DNA of 64,000 bases from NCBI GenBank assembly GCA_024636295.1, contig JAGXHI010000046.1, positions 39,998 through 103,997 on the forward strand, read 5' to 3'. The translations under genes and the position numbers were made by a program. Source of the stretch: Desulfuromonadales bacterium. GTDB taxonomy: Bacteria > Desulfobacterota > Desulfuromonadia > Desulfuromonadales > JAGXHI01. A model generated the notes under the pieces. It was not told the origin of the DNA. It searched no databases and saw only the letters and a program-made list of their open reading frames with translations. This document shows, one piece after another, positions 41,784 through 50,957 of the stretch; positions within the stretch are counted from its first letter, which is position 1, and the number at the start of each line of letters is the position of its first letter.

Positions 41784-41955
41784 TTTGGTTTCCACCGGGA
41801 GTTCCCTCTCTATGGTTGGTTGGCGATATCGAAAAATATAACAAAATCAGACGATTACGGTATAGCCAGCGCGAAAAAACGATATCGCTACAGGATGCGG
41901 AATTTCTTCTCCGGCCGCCGTGTCGCAAGGGTGAAACCGGTTTGATATCAGGCGA

Positions 41956-43038
41956 TCAGAGGTCCGACTGTTCAATAATGCTCAACGATGCTTGCTCCAG
42001 ATTGACGACGCTTCTGATCAGACGCTGAAATCGTTGATCCTGAGTCTGGCCATGATGAAAACGGTAGTAAATCTGCTGTGCGATGACCGCCAGTCGAAAA
42101 AGCCCGAATGCATGGAAAAATTCGAAGTGATTGATCGGAATGCCGGAATTCTGCGCGTACCGGTCCACGATTTCCTGGCGCGTCAAGGCTCCCGCAATAT
42201 TGGTGGCCATGGAACGGATATCCTGCATGAATTGAGGATCATCCTTTTGAACCCAGTAGCCGAGGGAATTGCCGAGATCCATCAGCGGGTGCCCGAGAGT
42301 GGTCATTTCCCAGTCGAGTACTCCAATGATCCGGGTAGGATCCTCCGGATCCCAGATGACGTTGTCCATCTTGTAGTCGTTATGAACCAGGCAGGCCCGT
42401 TCTCCACCGTTCTGTTGCAGTGCGGTCGGGAGCTTTTCATGGAACCACTGCATCACTTTCTCGTAACTCGGCGCATCGGGGGTTTTCGCCGCGACATAAC
42501 GTTTGCTCCAACCCTCCACCTGACGCTGACAATAACCCTCCGGTCGCCCTAGATCACCAAGTCCTATCGCTTCGTAATCGACGGAATGAAGCTCCTCGAA
42601 AACATCGAACAATGTAACATGCTGCTGTCTGACCTGCTCCGGACCAATGGCAAGGGTTTCGGAATATTCACGGCGGATAATGATGCCCTGAATCTGTTCC
42701 ATCAAGTAAAAAGGGCTGCCGAGTACGGATTCGTCGTCGCAAAACGCAATCGGCTTTGGGCAATAGGGGAAAACGGGCTGAAGGGCTTTCAGAACCCGGA
42801 ATTCCCGGCCCATGTCATGACCCGATTTTGGTTTTGTTCCGAGGGGTGGCTTTCTTAGCACCATTCTCTTGTCGCCAATCGACACAAGATAGGTCAGGTT
42901 GGAAAACCCGGAGGGGAACTGATTGACCTGAATGGTTCCATTCAGGGCGGGAAGGTGATCCTTCAGAAATTTTTCCAACGCAGCGAGGTCCAACTCTTCA
43001 CCGGGACGAACCGGGGCTGGAGTGTCGAGTACTCCCAT
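41956..43038 (-). CDS. APH-fold phosphotransferase (acyl-CoA kinase-like, ACAD10/LvaA type)
   Basis: The protein has 360 residues from the second ATG (MGVLDTP), which is eight bases after AGGAGG; the first ATG at 43044 is only two bases away. It has the kinase motifs VHNDYKMDNVIWD (catalytic Asp and Asn) and GVLDWEMTTLGHPLMDLG (metal-binding Asp). The opening RPGEELDLAALEKFLKDHLP and FPSGFSNLTYLV match the kinase domain of ACAD10/ACAD11 and LvaA, which phosphorylate 4-hydroxyacyl-CoA. It is paralogous to the gene at 58561. An upstream promoter (43207-43234) and palindrome site B probably control it. Confidence 0.82.
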   Translation of the reverse strand: MGVLDTPAPVRPGEELDLAALEKFLKDHLPALNGTIQVNQFPSGFSNLTYLVSIGDKRMVLRKPPLGTKPKSGHDMGREFRVLKALQPVFPYCPKPIAFCDDESVLGSPFYLMEQIQGIIIRREYSETLAIGPEQVRQQHVTLFDVFEELHSVDYEAIGLGDLGRPEGYCQRQVEGWSKRYVAAKTPDAPSYEKVMQWFHEKLPTALQQNGGERACLVHNDYKMDNVIWDPEDPTRIIGVLDWEMTTLGHPLMDLGNSLGYWVQKDDPQFMQDIRSMATNIAGALTRQEIVDRYAQNSGIPINHFEFFHAFGLFRLAVIAQQIYYRFHHGQTQDQRFQRLIRSVVNLEQASLSIIEQSDL

Positions 43039-43206
43039 GAACATTACCTCCTATGGCGAGAATGGTCGGGACAAGAGTTTTTAATGGAAATTCAATGAAA
43101 ACCGGAGATTGCATCCGCCGAAGGACGGTATCGCGGGTCGCTTCCACATCGATGAGCCGGAGAACCGGCTCCGGAACCCTTCGCCGGATCCTGAATAGAT
43201 TAGGTC

Positions 43207-43234
43207 TTTATACAAGGCTTTGCTCCTAATTCAA
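43207..43234 (-). promoter_or_regulatory. Candidate sigma-70 promoter for the kinase-carboxylase operon
   Basis: On the minus strand TTGAAT (43234-43229) is followed after 16 bases by TATAAA (43212-43207). It would give a leader of about 160 bases to the kinase gene. Confidence 0.4.
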
Positions 43235-43266
43235 AGCCATAAAATATTATTCTATTCCCGTGGAAT

Positions 43267-43286
43267 CAATTACCTCCTAGGTAAAA
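43267..43286. promoter_or_regulatory. Palindromic operator candidate, site B
   Basis: CAATTACC-TCCTA-GGTAAAA has the same arms and 5-base centre as sites A and C, with one weak arm end. It lies about 33 bases upstream of the -35 element of the minus-strand promoter. The core TACCTCCTAGGTA is itself a perfect palindrome around one central base. Confidence 0.55.
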
Positions 43287-43414
43287 TAGGACGCATCTGG
43301 AGACGTCGGGACCTTCCGGGAAAAAACCAGGTTATATGCGAATGCACGATAGGGAGCGAATGGGACTCTGGTAAGTAATTATGCTAAATCCGCCAATGTT
43401 TGTGCGATTGGAGA

Positions 43415-43433
43415 AATTACCTTTGAGGTAATT
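43415..43433. promoter_or_regulatory. Palindromic operator candidate, site C
   Basis: AATTACC-TTTGA-GGTAATT is a perfect 7-5-7 inverted repeat. It is about 148 bases from site B and about 300 bases before the SDR gene at 43732, so it may act on the plus-strand operon. Confidence 0.65.
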
Positions 43434-43731
43434 GATTTTTCGACCATATCCCCTTACTCTGCTGTTTCGCTACATTAAACTTCGTTCTATCCTCGGCAGA
43501 GCGCGTTACCCGATCCTGAAATTTCTTCGGGATCGATTTCCTTGATTCAGGCTCAGAACCCGACTCAGAAGCTTTTTCGGCTACAGCAACGGGTATATGT
43601 TCAGATTCTGTTGAGGACGCGAGTACCGACCGCTCTTCAGGGAAGTGGGGTGGAATGGTTTTTCCTGACGACGATCTCCGGCGGGGAGATTGCAGTCGGT
43701 CCTGATCGAATAACAGCAAGGGGACGGATGG

Positions 43732-44502
43732 ATGAAAACACAAGGGAAAGTCGTTGTCGTCACCGGAGGGGCTACCGGAATCGGAAGGGCCATGTGCAGA
43801 CGATTTGCCGCCGAGGGCGCAGAGGCCGTTATCGTCTCCGATATCGATGAGGCCGGCGCGGCGCAGGTTGCGGAGGAGATCGGAGGGACCGCGGCTCGAA
43901 CAGATGTCGCCGTCGAGGCCGATATCAAGGCGCTGGTGGATAAAACACAGGCCGAATACGGCCGGATCGATCTTTTCTGCTCCAACGCTGGCATCATATG
44001 CGGGGGAGGCGTCGAAGTCCCTGATGAAAAGTGGCAGGAGATCTGGGGAATAAACGTTATGGGCCACATCCATGCCGCTCGCGCTGTTCTGCCCGACATG
44101 ATCCGGCGCGGCGAAGGATATCTGCTTAACACCGCATCCGCCGCCGGTCTGTTGAGCCAGATTGGATCGGCGCCCTATTCGGTAACGAAACACGCGGCCG
44201 TCGCCTTCGCCGAATGGCTTTGGATTACTTATCGGGAGCAGGGCGTCAGGGTCAGCTGCCTGTGCCCGCAAGGGGTCCGTACGAACATGCTGGTCGACAG
44301 GGGGCCCGGCGCCATGCTTTCGGTCGGCTCGGTTTCGCCGGAGGAAGTCGCTGAATGCGTCGTTCAGGGGCTTTCGGACGAGAAATTTCTGATTCTTCCC
44401 CATCCGGAAGTCGAGAAATATCTCCAGAACAAGGCCAACGACTATGAACGTTGGCTGCGCGGCATGCAGCGTCTTCATCAAAAATTCTGCATGCCCGGCT
44501 GA
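43732..44502 (+). CDS. SDR oxidoreductase
   Basis: The protein has 256 residues. [24 protein letters not shown] (8-31) binds NAD(P), [14 protein letters not shown] replaces the usual NNAG with SNAG, and [15 protein letters not shown] holds the catalytic Tyr and Lys. The C-terminus ([27 protein letters not shown]) resembles SDRs encoded beside ACAD10/11-type dehydrogenases. It is the first gene of a plus-strand acyl-CoA operon, separated from the next gene by a miniature mobile element. Confidence 0.84.
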   Translation: MKTQGKVVVVTGGATGIGRAMCRRFAAEGAEAVIVSDIDEAGAAQVAEEIGGTAARTDVAVEADIKALVDKTQAEYGRIDLFCSNAGIICGGGVEVPDEKWQEIWGINVMGHIHAARAVLPDMIRRGEGYLLNTASAAGLLSQIGSAPYSVTKHAAVAFAEWLWITYREQGVRVSCLCPQGVRTNMLVDRGPGAMLSVGSVSPEEVAECVVQGLSDEKFLILPHPEVEKYLQNKANDYERWLRGMQRLHQKFCMPG

Positions 44503-44506
44503 TTGT

Positions 44507-44668
44507 CAGGAGGCTGTCGGATTATCCATGAGGCGGCTGCAAATCCGGCTGCTTGGCCCATATTTCGACTCCTTTTCGGCCCATAGATTTAGCTATGAGC
44601 TCTCAAACGAGCCAAAATCTCAAGCATCCAAATTTTCGCTTCGCCCCGGATAGTCCGACAGCCTCCTG
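44507..44668. mobile_element. 162-bp MITE-like element of a second family
   Basis: The ends are 21-base inverted repeats beginning CAGGAGGCTGTCGGA with one mismatch between them. The interior is non-coding and contains a small palindrome (CATAG-N6-CTATG). No clear target duplication is visible. It is unrelated to the 175-bp family. It lies between the SDR stop and the acyl-CoA ligase and may uncouple or add regulation between them. Confidence 0.75.
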
Positions 44669-44766
44669 TTGCGGTTGGTGATGGTCTCGAAAACGGAAGG
44701 GCGTCGCCATATGTCAATTTTCCCACTGATTTTCTGCTCGGAAATTTCCGGATAAAGGAGATGAAG

Positions 44767-46425
44767 ATGGAGCAAAGGCACTGGCATGAGAATTACGATT
44801 ATTTCGTGCCCACCACGATGCGCTATCCCAGAATCCCGGCATCTGAACTCCTCCTCCGCTCCGCCCATCTGAGACCGGACAAGACCGCCATCCATTTTTA
44901 TGGAACGGAGATCAGTTTCAGCGAATTGCGGGATCTGGTATTGAGGGCGGCCAACGCCCTGAATACGATGGGAGTTAAAAAAGGAGACAGAGTCGGTCTG
45001 CACCTTCCGAATACGCCTCAGTACATCATCGCTTATTATGCGACGCTTTCTCTGGGTGCGATTGCAGTCAGTATTAACCCTACCTATACGACAACTGAGC
45101 TGAAAAAAATTATCCAGCTGACCGAGCCGGGCACACTGATCACCTCGGAATTGACGATGCCTTACGTCAGGCCCCTGCAGGAGGAAATGGAAATTCCGCG
45201 GCTGGTCGTCACCGCCGTCTCCGACTTCATCGCAGGCATGCCTCAGAGTAGTCATGAGAGCCTGAAGCTGGAAAAGGAATGGATTCATTTCTCGAAACTG
45301 CTGGAGCCCGAAAATGCCCGTGTCCCAAAGGTGGAAATCCGCCCCGAGGACCCGGCGATCATCATGTTCACCGGCGGGACGACCGGAATTCCAAAAGGCG
45401 CTGTCCTGACGCACGCCAACATCGTGGCCGCGGTACATCAGGCATTCGTCTGGGCCAATGATCCCCAACTGTTGGCGCCGGAAAAGAGCTCCTCCTTGGC
45501 GGTGCTGCCGTTCTTTCACATTTACGGACACATCATCTGTCTCAACCTGGGAATCTTTGCCGGACATACCCTCATAGTCATTCCGAGATTCGAACTGGAA
45601 GAATTCATGGGGATGATCGAGAAATTCGAAGAAATTTCCTTCATGGGGGTGGTTCCCACGCTGCTGAACGCGATTTTCAATCATCCCCGAGCGCAAAGTT
45701 TGGGGTTGGATAGAAAATTCAAGCTGGTGAACTCCGGCGGAGCGCCCTGTCCGACGGGTCTTCTCAATCAGATCCGGGACAACGGCGTATTTCTCCAGGA
45801 AGGATGGGGCATGACGGAGACCACCTCCCTTGGGGTGGGCAATCCGATGTACGGCCCTAAAAAGCCCGGCAGTATCGGCGTTCCGTTCATCGATGCGGAT
45901 ATCAAACTGGTCGACGTCAATGACGGCGTCACGGAGGTGAAATCCGGTGAGCCCGGTGAATTGATCATGAAGGGCCCCACCGTAATGAAAGGGTACTGGA
46001 ACAATCCGGATGAAACGGCCAATCATATCCGGGACGGCTGGCTTTATACCGGAGACATCGCCACCATGGACGAGGACGGCTACCTCTACATCGTGGACCG
46101 CAAGAAGGACATGGTCATCGCGGGGGGTTACAACATCTACCCGAGGGACATCGACGAGGTCCTTCATCAATTTCCAAAGGTGGCCGAGGCGATCGCCGTC
46201 GGAATCCCCCATGATTACCGTGGCGAAACGATAAAAGCCTATGTGGTATTGAAAGAGGGGAAGACTGCCACCGAAGAGGAAATCATAGATTTCTGCAAGG
46301 AGCATCTGGCTTCCTACAAAGTTCCCAAGATGGTCGAGTTCAGGAAGGATCTTCCGAAATCCGCTGTTGGCAAACTTCTCAGGAAGGCACTGCGGGATGA
46401 AGAGATGGAAAAAAAGAAAGACTGA
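44767..46425 (+). CDS. AMP-forming long-chain-type acyl-CoA synthetase
   Basis: The protein has 552 residues from MEQRHWHENYD; the ATG at 44761 abuts AAAGGAG and is too close. Motifs present are MFTGGTTGIPKGAVLTH (P-loop), EGWGMTETTSLG, WLYTGDIATMDEDGYLYIVDRKKDMVIAGGYNIYPRDID and LPKSAVGKLLRKAL with the catalytic lysine. It activates a fatty or similar acid for the dehydrogenases encoded next. About 70 bases separate it from the first dehydrogenase. Confidence 0.9.
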   Translation: MEQRHWHENYDYFVPTTMRYPRIPASELLLRSAHLRPDKTAIHFYGTEISFSELRDLVLRAANALNTMGVKKGDRVGLHLPNTPQYIIAYYATLSLGAIAVSINPTYTTTELKKIIQLTEPGTLITSELTMPYVRPLQEEMEIPRLVVTAVSDFIAGMPQSSHESLKLEKEWIHFSKLLEPENARVPKVEIRPEDPAIIMFTGGTTGIPKGAVLTHANIVAAVHQAFVWANDPQLLAPEKSSSLAVLPFFHIYGHIICLNLGIFAGHTLIVIPRFELEEFMGMIEKFEEISFMGVVPTLLNAIFNHPRAQSLGLDRKFKLVNSGGAPCPTGLLNQIRDNGVFLQEGWGMTETTSLGVGNPMYGPKKPGSIGVPFIDADIKLVDVNDGVTEVKSGEPGELIMKGPTVMKGYWNNPDETANHIRDGWLYTGDIATMDEDGYLYIVDRKKDMVIAGGYNIYPRDIDEVLHQFPKVAEAIAVGIPHDYRGETIKAYVVLKEGKTATEEEIIDFCKEHLASYKVPKMVEFRKDLPKSAVGKLLRKALRDEEMEKKKD

Positions 46426-46496
46426 ATGAATGATTCAGGGTCGGCTTACGATCGTGAATGGAGAGACAAATCAAACGATGAAGAAGGGAGATGATT

Positions 46497-47591
46497 ATGG
46501 CTGATTTCAGTTTGAATGAGGAGCAGAAACTCATCCAGGAGACGATGAGGGAATTTGCTCAGGAGGAGTTCAGGAAGCTGGCCCACGAGAGCGATGAAAG
46601 TTCGACCCTGCAGGAAGATGCGCTGGAGAAAGTCTGTGCGCTTGGGATCTTCTCCTCCTCGATTCCTGAAGAATACGGGGGGCACGAGATGGAAAGGTCG
46701 GCCCTGAACACCATTATCATGGCTGAGGAACTTGCCTGGGGAGATCTCTCCATCGCTTTGGGTGCGCTTTCTCCCCTGCTCATGATGACCCCGATTCTGG
46801 AGTCCGGGACGGAGGACCAGAAGAAGAAATGGCTTCCCAATTTCTGCGGTGAGAGTTTCTATGCGTCCACGGCGGCGCTGATGGAGCCGAGGGTGAGCTT
46901 CGATCCTTTCGCTCTCCAGACCACCGCGGAAGAGCGCGGCGGCAAGGCCGTTCTCAACGGCGTCAAGTGCATGGTTCCCCTCGCAGACCGGGCCAGGCAG
47001 ATTCTGGTTTATGCCAAAGGCGCTTCCGGAATGGAAGCCTATATCGTGGACGGAGATGCGGCGGGACTGAGTGTGGGAGAGCGTGAAAAGTATATGGGGC
47101 TGCGCGCCCTGCCGCTCTTCACCGTAACTTTGAAGGACTGCGAAGTCGACCTCGATCGACGCGTCGGCGGCGAGAAGGGCATCGACTACAACCGTCTTCT
47201 GAACCTCTCACGCGCCAGCCTCTGCGCCATGGCCGTCGGAATATCCCGTGCATCCCACGAGTATGCTCTTGAATACGCCAAGGAACGCGTCGCTTTTGGA
47301 GAACCGATCGCCTATCGGCAGTCCATCGCTTTCATGCTGGCAGAGTCGGCCATGGAAGTCGATGCCATGCGCCTTCTGGCCTGGCGCGCCGCCTGGAAAC
47401 TGGACCGCGGAGAAGATGCGACGCGTGAGTCGACCCTTGCCAAGCGGTATTGTGCCGACCAGACCATGAAAGTCACCGATTACGGGGTGCAGATCCTGGG
47501 TGGACACGGGTACATTCGCGAACATCCTGTGGAGAGATGGTTCCGGAACGGCAGGAGTTTTGCCGCCCTGGAGGGCCTGGCGATTGCGTAA
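46497..47591 (+). CDS. Acyl-CoA dehydrogenase family protein, shorter diverged subunit
   Basis: The protein has 364 residues from MADFSLNEEQKLIQETMREFA (six bases after GGGAG). The ACAD fold is clear, but key regions differ from the family norm: the flavin segment reads TAALMEPRVSFDPFALQTTA rather than a TEPxxGSD motif, and the end is VQILGGHGYIREHPVERWFRNGRSFAALEG with no YEGT-type ending. It is directly followed by a full-motif ACAD. Such pairs form alpha2beta2 heteromers in steroid and side-chain degradation, where one subunit lacks part of the flavin or active site. That is the likely role here. Confidence 0.78.
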   Translation: MADFSLNEEQKLIQETMREFAQEEFRKLAHESDESSTLQEDALEKVCALGIFSSSIPEEYGGHEMERSALNTIIMAEELAWGDLSIALGALSPLLMMTPILESGTEDQKKKWLPNFCGESFYASTAALMEPRVSFDPFALQTTAEERGGKAVLNGVKCMVPLADRARQILVYAKGASGMEAYIVDGDAAGLSVGEREKYMGLRALPLFTVTLKDCEVDLDRRVGGEKGIDYNRLLNLSRASLCAMAVGISRASHEYALEYAKERVAFGEPIAYRQSIAFMLAESAMEVDAMRLLAWRAAWKLDRGEDATRESTLAKRYCADQTMKVTDYGVQILGGHGYIREHPVERWFRNGRSFAALEGLAIA

Positions 47592-47655
47592 TCGGCTTGG
47601 CCGGTTGGCCGCCGTTATTCAATACTGAAGATATTTCCTTAAAAGGAGATCGGAT

Positions 47656-48816
47656 ATGATCGATTTTGAATTGAGTCCCGAAGCCCTGAAAGCCCAGGAA
47701 CGGGTGCGTACAATATGCGAGAACGTGTTCCGCAAGATTTCGCGCAAATATGACGAGAATGAACACAGTGAGATGCCTGAACTCCACGAATTGGCCGAAG
47801 AGCTGAAAGGCGAGGGCGGCCTGCGAGGGGGGATGAACAGGGATTTTCTCACAAACGTCATTGTCACCGAGGAACTCTCCTGGGGTGATCTCGGACTGAC
47901 ACTGGCTTGGCCGGAGGGCGGTCTGGGAAATGCCGCCATCAATGCAGTGGCCACGCCGGAGCAGAAAGCTCGCTTCGGAAAGGCCACGGCTTCCATGGCC
48001 ATTACCGAGCCCGGTTGCGGATCGGACACTTCCAATATCACCACTACGGCAAAACTTGACCCCGAAACCAATGAATGGATCATCAACGGGGAGAAAATTT
48101 TTATTACGGGAGGGAAAACTTACGACAACGTCGTTGTCTGGGCTACCCTCGATCGTAGCTTGGGACGTGCCGCCATCAAGAGTTTCGTGGTGGAGAAGGG
48201 CGCTCCGGGCAGGGAACTGGTCAAGCTGGAGCACAAGCTGGGGATTCGTTCCTCCGATACAGTTGCCATGGTTTTCAATGATTGCCGCATCCCCTACGAA
48301 AATATTCTCGGAAGCCCCGAAATCAAGACACGCGGGGGGTTTAAGGGCGCCATGGCCACTTTTGACGCCACGCGGCCCGGAGTCGCCGCGATGGGCATCG
48401 GAGTAGCCCGGGCTGCCCTGGATTTCACCAAGGAAACCCTCGAGAAGGAAGGGATAACAATCCCATACGACAAGGGAATGCATGACCTTTCGGCGGTGCA
48501 GAAAGCCGTTCTCGACATGGAGGCGGAACTCGAGGCCGCACGTCTTCTGACCTGGCGTGCGGCTACCATGCTGAACAAGGGCGTGCGCAACAGTCTGGAA
48601 GCCTCCATGGGCAAGGCCAAGGCCGGCAGGATGGCGACCCTCGTCACCCAGAGATGCGTCGAGATTCTTGGTCCCTGTGGGTATTCCCGGGACTGGCTGG
48701 TAGAAAAATGGATGCGTGACTGCAAGATCACCGACATCTTCGAGGGCACCGGCCAGATTCAGATGCTCATCATCGCCCGTCAGATTCTCGGATACACCCG
48801 CGCCGAGCTGAAATAA
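47656..48816 (+). CDS. Acyl-CoA dehydrogenase
   Basis: The protein has 386 residues. It has SMAITEPGCGSDTSNITTTA and WIINGEKIFITGG for flavin and substrate binding, LGIRSSDTVAMVFNDCRIPYENILG, and the active-site base in DIFEGTGQIQMLIIARQILG. It is the complete partner of the diverged subunit encoded 64 bases upstream and probably carries catalysis. Electrons should pass to ETF. Confidence 0.9.
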   Translation: MIDFELSPEALKAQERVRTICENVFRKISRKYDENEHSEMPELHELAEELKGEGGLRGGMNRDFLTNVIVTEELSWGDLGLTLAWPEGGLGNAAINAVATPEQKARFGKATASMAITEPGCGSDTSNITTTAKLDPETNEWIINGEKIFITGGKTYDNVVVWATLDRSLGRAAIKSFVVEKGAPGRELVKLEHKLGIRSSDTVAMVFNDCRIPYENILGSPEIKTRGGFKGAMATFDATRPGVAAMGIGVARAALDFTKETLEKEGITIPYDKGMHDLSAVQKAVLDMEAELEAARLLTWRAATMLNKGVRNSLEASMGKAKAGRMATLVTQRCVEILGPCGYSRDWLVEKWMRDCKITDIFEGTGQIQMLIIARQILGYTRAELK

Positions 48817-48929
48817 TCCATCAACCCGCGCCGGGGCGCCTTCATTGGCGCTCCGGCTTTCATTCTAGATTTCCGAAAATTCCCTTCCGTTCGGAAATTG
48901 CCGGCAGTTCCAGCATTAAGGAGTGCAGT

Positions 48930-49895
48930 ATGGAAGAGCTTTTCCCCAACCTGTATCGCATCCAGATTCCCCTTCCGAAAAATCCTTTAAAAAGCCTCAA
49001 TTCCTACGTGATAAAGGGTGAGGACCGCAACCTGATTGTCGATACCGGGTTCAATCGTCCTGAGTGCCTTGAGGCGATGGAAGAGGGTTTGAAGGAAATC
49101 GGTGTGGATCTGGAGATCACCGATTTCTTTGTCACCCATCTTCACGCCGATCATCTGGGACTCGTGTCGACACTGGCCCGGAAAGGCTCAAAGGTCTATT
49201 TCAACCGGCCCGAGGCGGAAATTATCGAGGGAGAAGGGGGCTGGGAACAGATGTTCTCGTATGCGGGCCTGGTCGGGTTTCCCGAGAAGGATCTCCGATC
49301 CGCCCTGCAGAATCATCCCGGCAAAAAGTTCAGCGGAGACTGGAGTCTGGGTTTTAATATCGTCCAGGAAAATTACGTCTTCGCTCTGGGAGGTTATGAG
49401 TTCCGGTGTCTTGAAACACCTGGACATACGCGCGGCCACATATGTCTGTACGAGCCGAGCAGGAAGATTCTCATATCCGGAGACCACATCCTTGGTGACA
49501 TCACCCCCAACATTCAGTTGTGGTCCGACAAGGAGAACTCCCTCCAGGACTACCTGGACAGCCTGGACAAGATTGATCGCCTGGAAGTCGATCTGGTTCT
49601 GCCCGGTCACAGAAGCCTGGTGCAGGATTGCAAAAAAAGGATAAAAGAACTGAAGGATCACCACCATAGAAGAGCGGATGAGGTCATCGAAATCCTCCGG
49701 TCGGGTCGCAAAAACGCCTATGAAATAGCCGCCGGGATGACGTGGGATATCCAATACGACTCCTGGGATACTCTTGCCATTGCACAGCGGTGGTTTGCCA
49801 CGGGCGAGGCGATTTCCCACATCAAATATGTCCAGGATCAGGGACTGGTGAAGAAAATCGAGGACCAGGGAAAAATTCTTTTCGAATTGGCATAA
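48930..49895 (+). CDS. MBL-fold metallo-hydrolase
   Basis: The protein has 321 residues with the dinuclear zinc motif VTHLHADHLGL (HxHxDH), the later ETPGHTRGHICLY and ISGDHILGD, and a C-terminal winged-helix-like domain (DEVIEILRSGRKNAYEIAAGM). The layout matches LACTB2/glyoxalase II-type hydrolases that act on thioesters, esters or nucleic acids. Position within an acyl-CoA operon suggests thioester hydrolysis, but this is inferred. Confidence 0.86.
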   Translation: MEELFPNLYRIQIPLPKNPLKSLNSYVIKGEDRNLIVDTGFNRPECLEAMEEGLKEIGVDLEITDFFVTHLHADHLGLVSTLARKGSKVYFNRPEAEIIEGEGGWEQMFSYAGLVGFPEKDLRSALQNHPGKKFSGDWSLGFNIVQENYVFALGGYEFRCLETPGHTRGHICLYEPSRKILISGDHILGDITPNIQLWSDKENSLQDYLDSLDKIDRLEVDLVLPGHRSLVQDCKKRIKELKDHHHRRADEVIEILRSGRKNAYEIAAGMTWDIQYDSWDTLAIAQRWFATGEAISHIKYVQDQGLVKKIEDQGKILFELA

Positions 49896-50051
49896 TGCTT
49901 CTTAGGCCCGGGATTCGGAACGGGAAGGGGATGGGATTGGTCCGGGTTTTTTCTTCTGAAGGAGAGGTTTTTCCGTGACCATTGCCGCCGGACTGCCGGA
50001 TCGCAGCGGATCGGATTCAGAAAGACGGCAATAAAGAAAACGGGGAGCGGA

Positions 50052-50924
50052 ATGAACCGGATAATTCGAGAACTGATTGAACTCGAAAAATTGGAGGAGA
50101 ACCTTTTCCGGGGGCGGAGCCACGAACTCGGACTGAATCACGTTTTCGGCGGGCAGGTTATCGGGCAGGCCCTGAATGCGGCGGGGAGGACGGTGGAGGG
50201 ACGTCAGGCCCACTCGGTGCATGCCTATTTCCTTCTGCCCGGAGATGACCGGGCCCCGATCGTCTATGAGGTTGACCGCATTCGGGAAGGACGCAGCTTC
50301 ACGACCCGGCGGGTGAAGGCCATTCAACATGGGAAGGCGATTTTCAATCTCTCCGCCTCTTTCCAGATCGAAGAGACGGGTCTCGAGCACCAGTTCCCGA
50401 TGCCCGAAACGGAAGCTCCGGAGAATTTTCCGGATCTGCTGGAGGTCTTCACGGAAGAAGGGGATACGAGGGACTTCGTTGCCCGCCTGGTGCGGGATGT
50501 GGGGATCGAAATACGACCGGTTTTTCCCCGCGATCCCTACGAACAGAGGATCCACCCGCCGCATAAGAGTTGCTGGTTTCGCATTTCGGAGCGCCTGCCC
50601 GAAAATTCGAACTTGCACCAGAGCCTTCTGGCCTATGCTTCGGATTTCGGTCTGCTCCTGACGGCTGCCCAGCCGCATGACATTTCGTTTCTCCACCGGA
50701 ATGTCCAGGGTGCCAGCCTGGACCATTCCCTGTGGTTCCACCGCAATTTTCGGGCGGATGACTGGCTTCTTTATGTCACCGACAGCCCGAGTGCCGGCAA
50801 TGCCCGTGGGTTCACCCGGGGAAGCATTTACGCCCGCGACGGCCGCCTTGTCGCTTCCGTGGCTCAGGAAGGACTGATGCGGGTATATCCCGTTCATCAA
50901 GAAGGCCAGGAAGGCAAAACCTGA
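50052..50924 (+). CDS. tesB: Acyl-CoA thioesterase II (TesB family)
   Basis: The protein has 290 residues with a double hotdog fold. LENLFRGRSHELGLNHVFGGQVIGQALNAAGRT and HSVHAYFLLPGD match the first half, and LDHSLWFHRNFRADDWLLYVTDSPSAGNARGFTRGSIYARDGRLVASVAQEGLMR carries the catalytic Asp and hydroxyl/glutamine residues. It hydrolyses acyl-CoA and may release CoA when the operon backs up. A further hotdog protein is encoded two genes later. Confidence 0.9.
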   Translation: MNRIIRELIELEKLEENLFRGRSHELGLNHVFGGQVIGQALNAAGRTVEGRQAHSVHAYFLLPGDDRAPIVYEVDRIREGRSFTTRRVKAIQHGKAIFNLSASFQIEETGLEHQFPMPETEAPENFPDLLEVFTEEGDTRDFVARLVRDVGIEIRPVFPRDPYEQRIHPPHKSCWFRISERLPENSNLHQSLLAYASDFGLLLTAAQPHDISFLHRNVQGASLDHSLWFHRNFRADDWLLYVTDSPSAGNARGFTRGSIYARDGRLVASVAQEGLMRVYPVHQEGQEGKT

Positions 50925-50957
50925 TTACTCGATTCATTGCATAAGGGGAAGAATTGC

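Larger units (their letters stand above)
43045..43731. other. Large divergent intergenic region with two regulon palindromes
   Basis: These 687 bases separate the kinase gene (minus) from the SDR gene (plus). They contain a minus-strand promoter (43207-43234), palindromes at 43267-43286 and 43415-43433, and then about 300 bases of leader before the SDR. The open frames in it, including a long antisense one, lack start signals and family character. The second half could hold an undetected small gene or a structured leader. Confidence 0.5.

Noticed and set aside
41956..43038. Aminoglycoside phosphotransferase (antibiotic resistance)
   Set aside because: The APH fold alone suggests this, but the N-terminal pattern and neighbours match ACAD10/LvaA-type acyl-CoA kinases; the same applies to 58561-59607.
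43417..44481. 354-codon minus frame spanning site C and the SDR
   Set aside because: Most of it is antisense to a clear SDR, and the part in the intergenic region has low-complexity sequence; not called as a gene.
44620..46305. 561-codon open frame opposite the acyl-CoA ligase
   Set aside because: It is antisense to all AMP-binding motifs of the ligase and lacks family character or a start signal.
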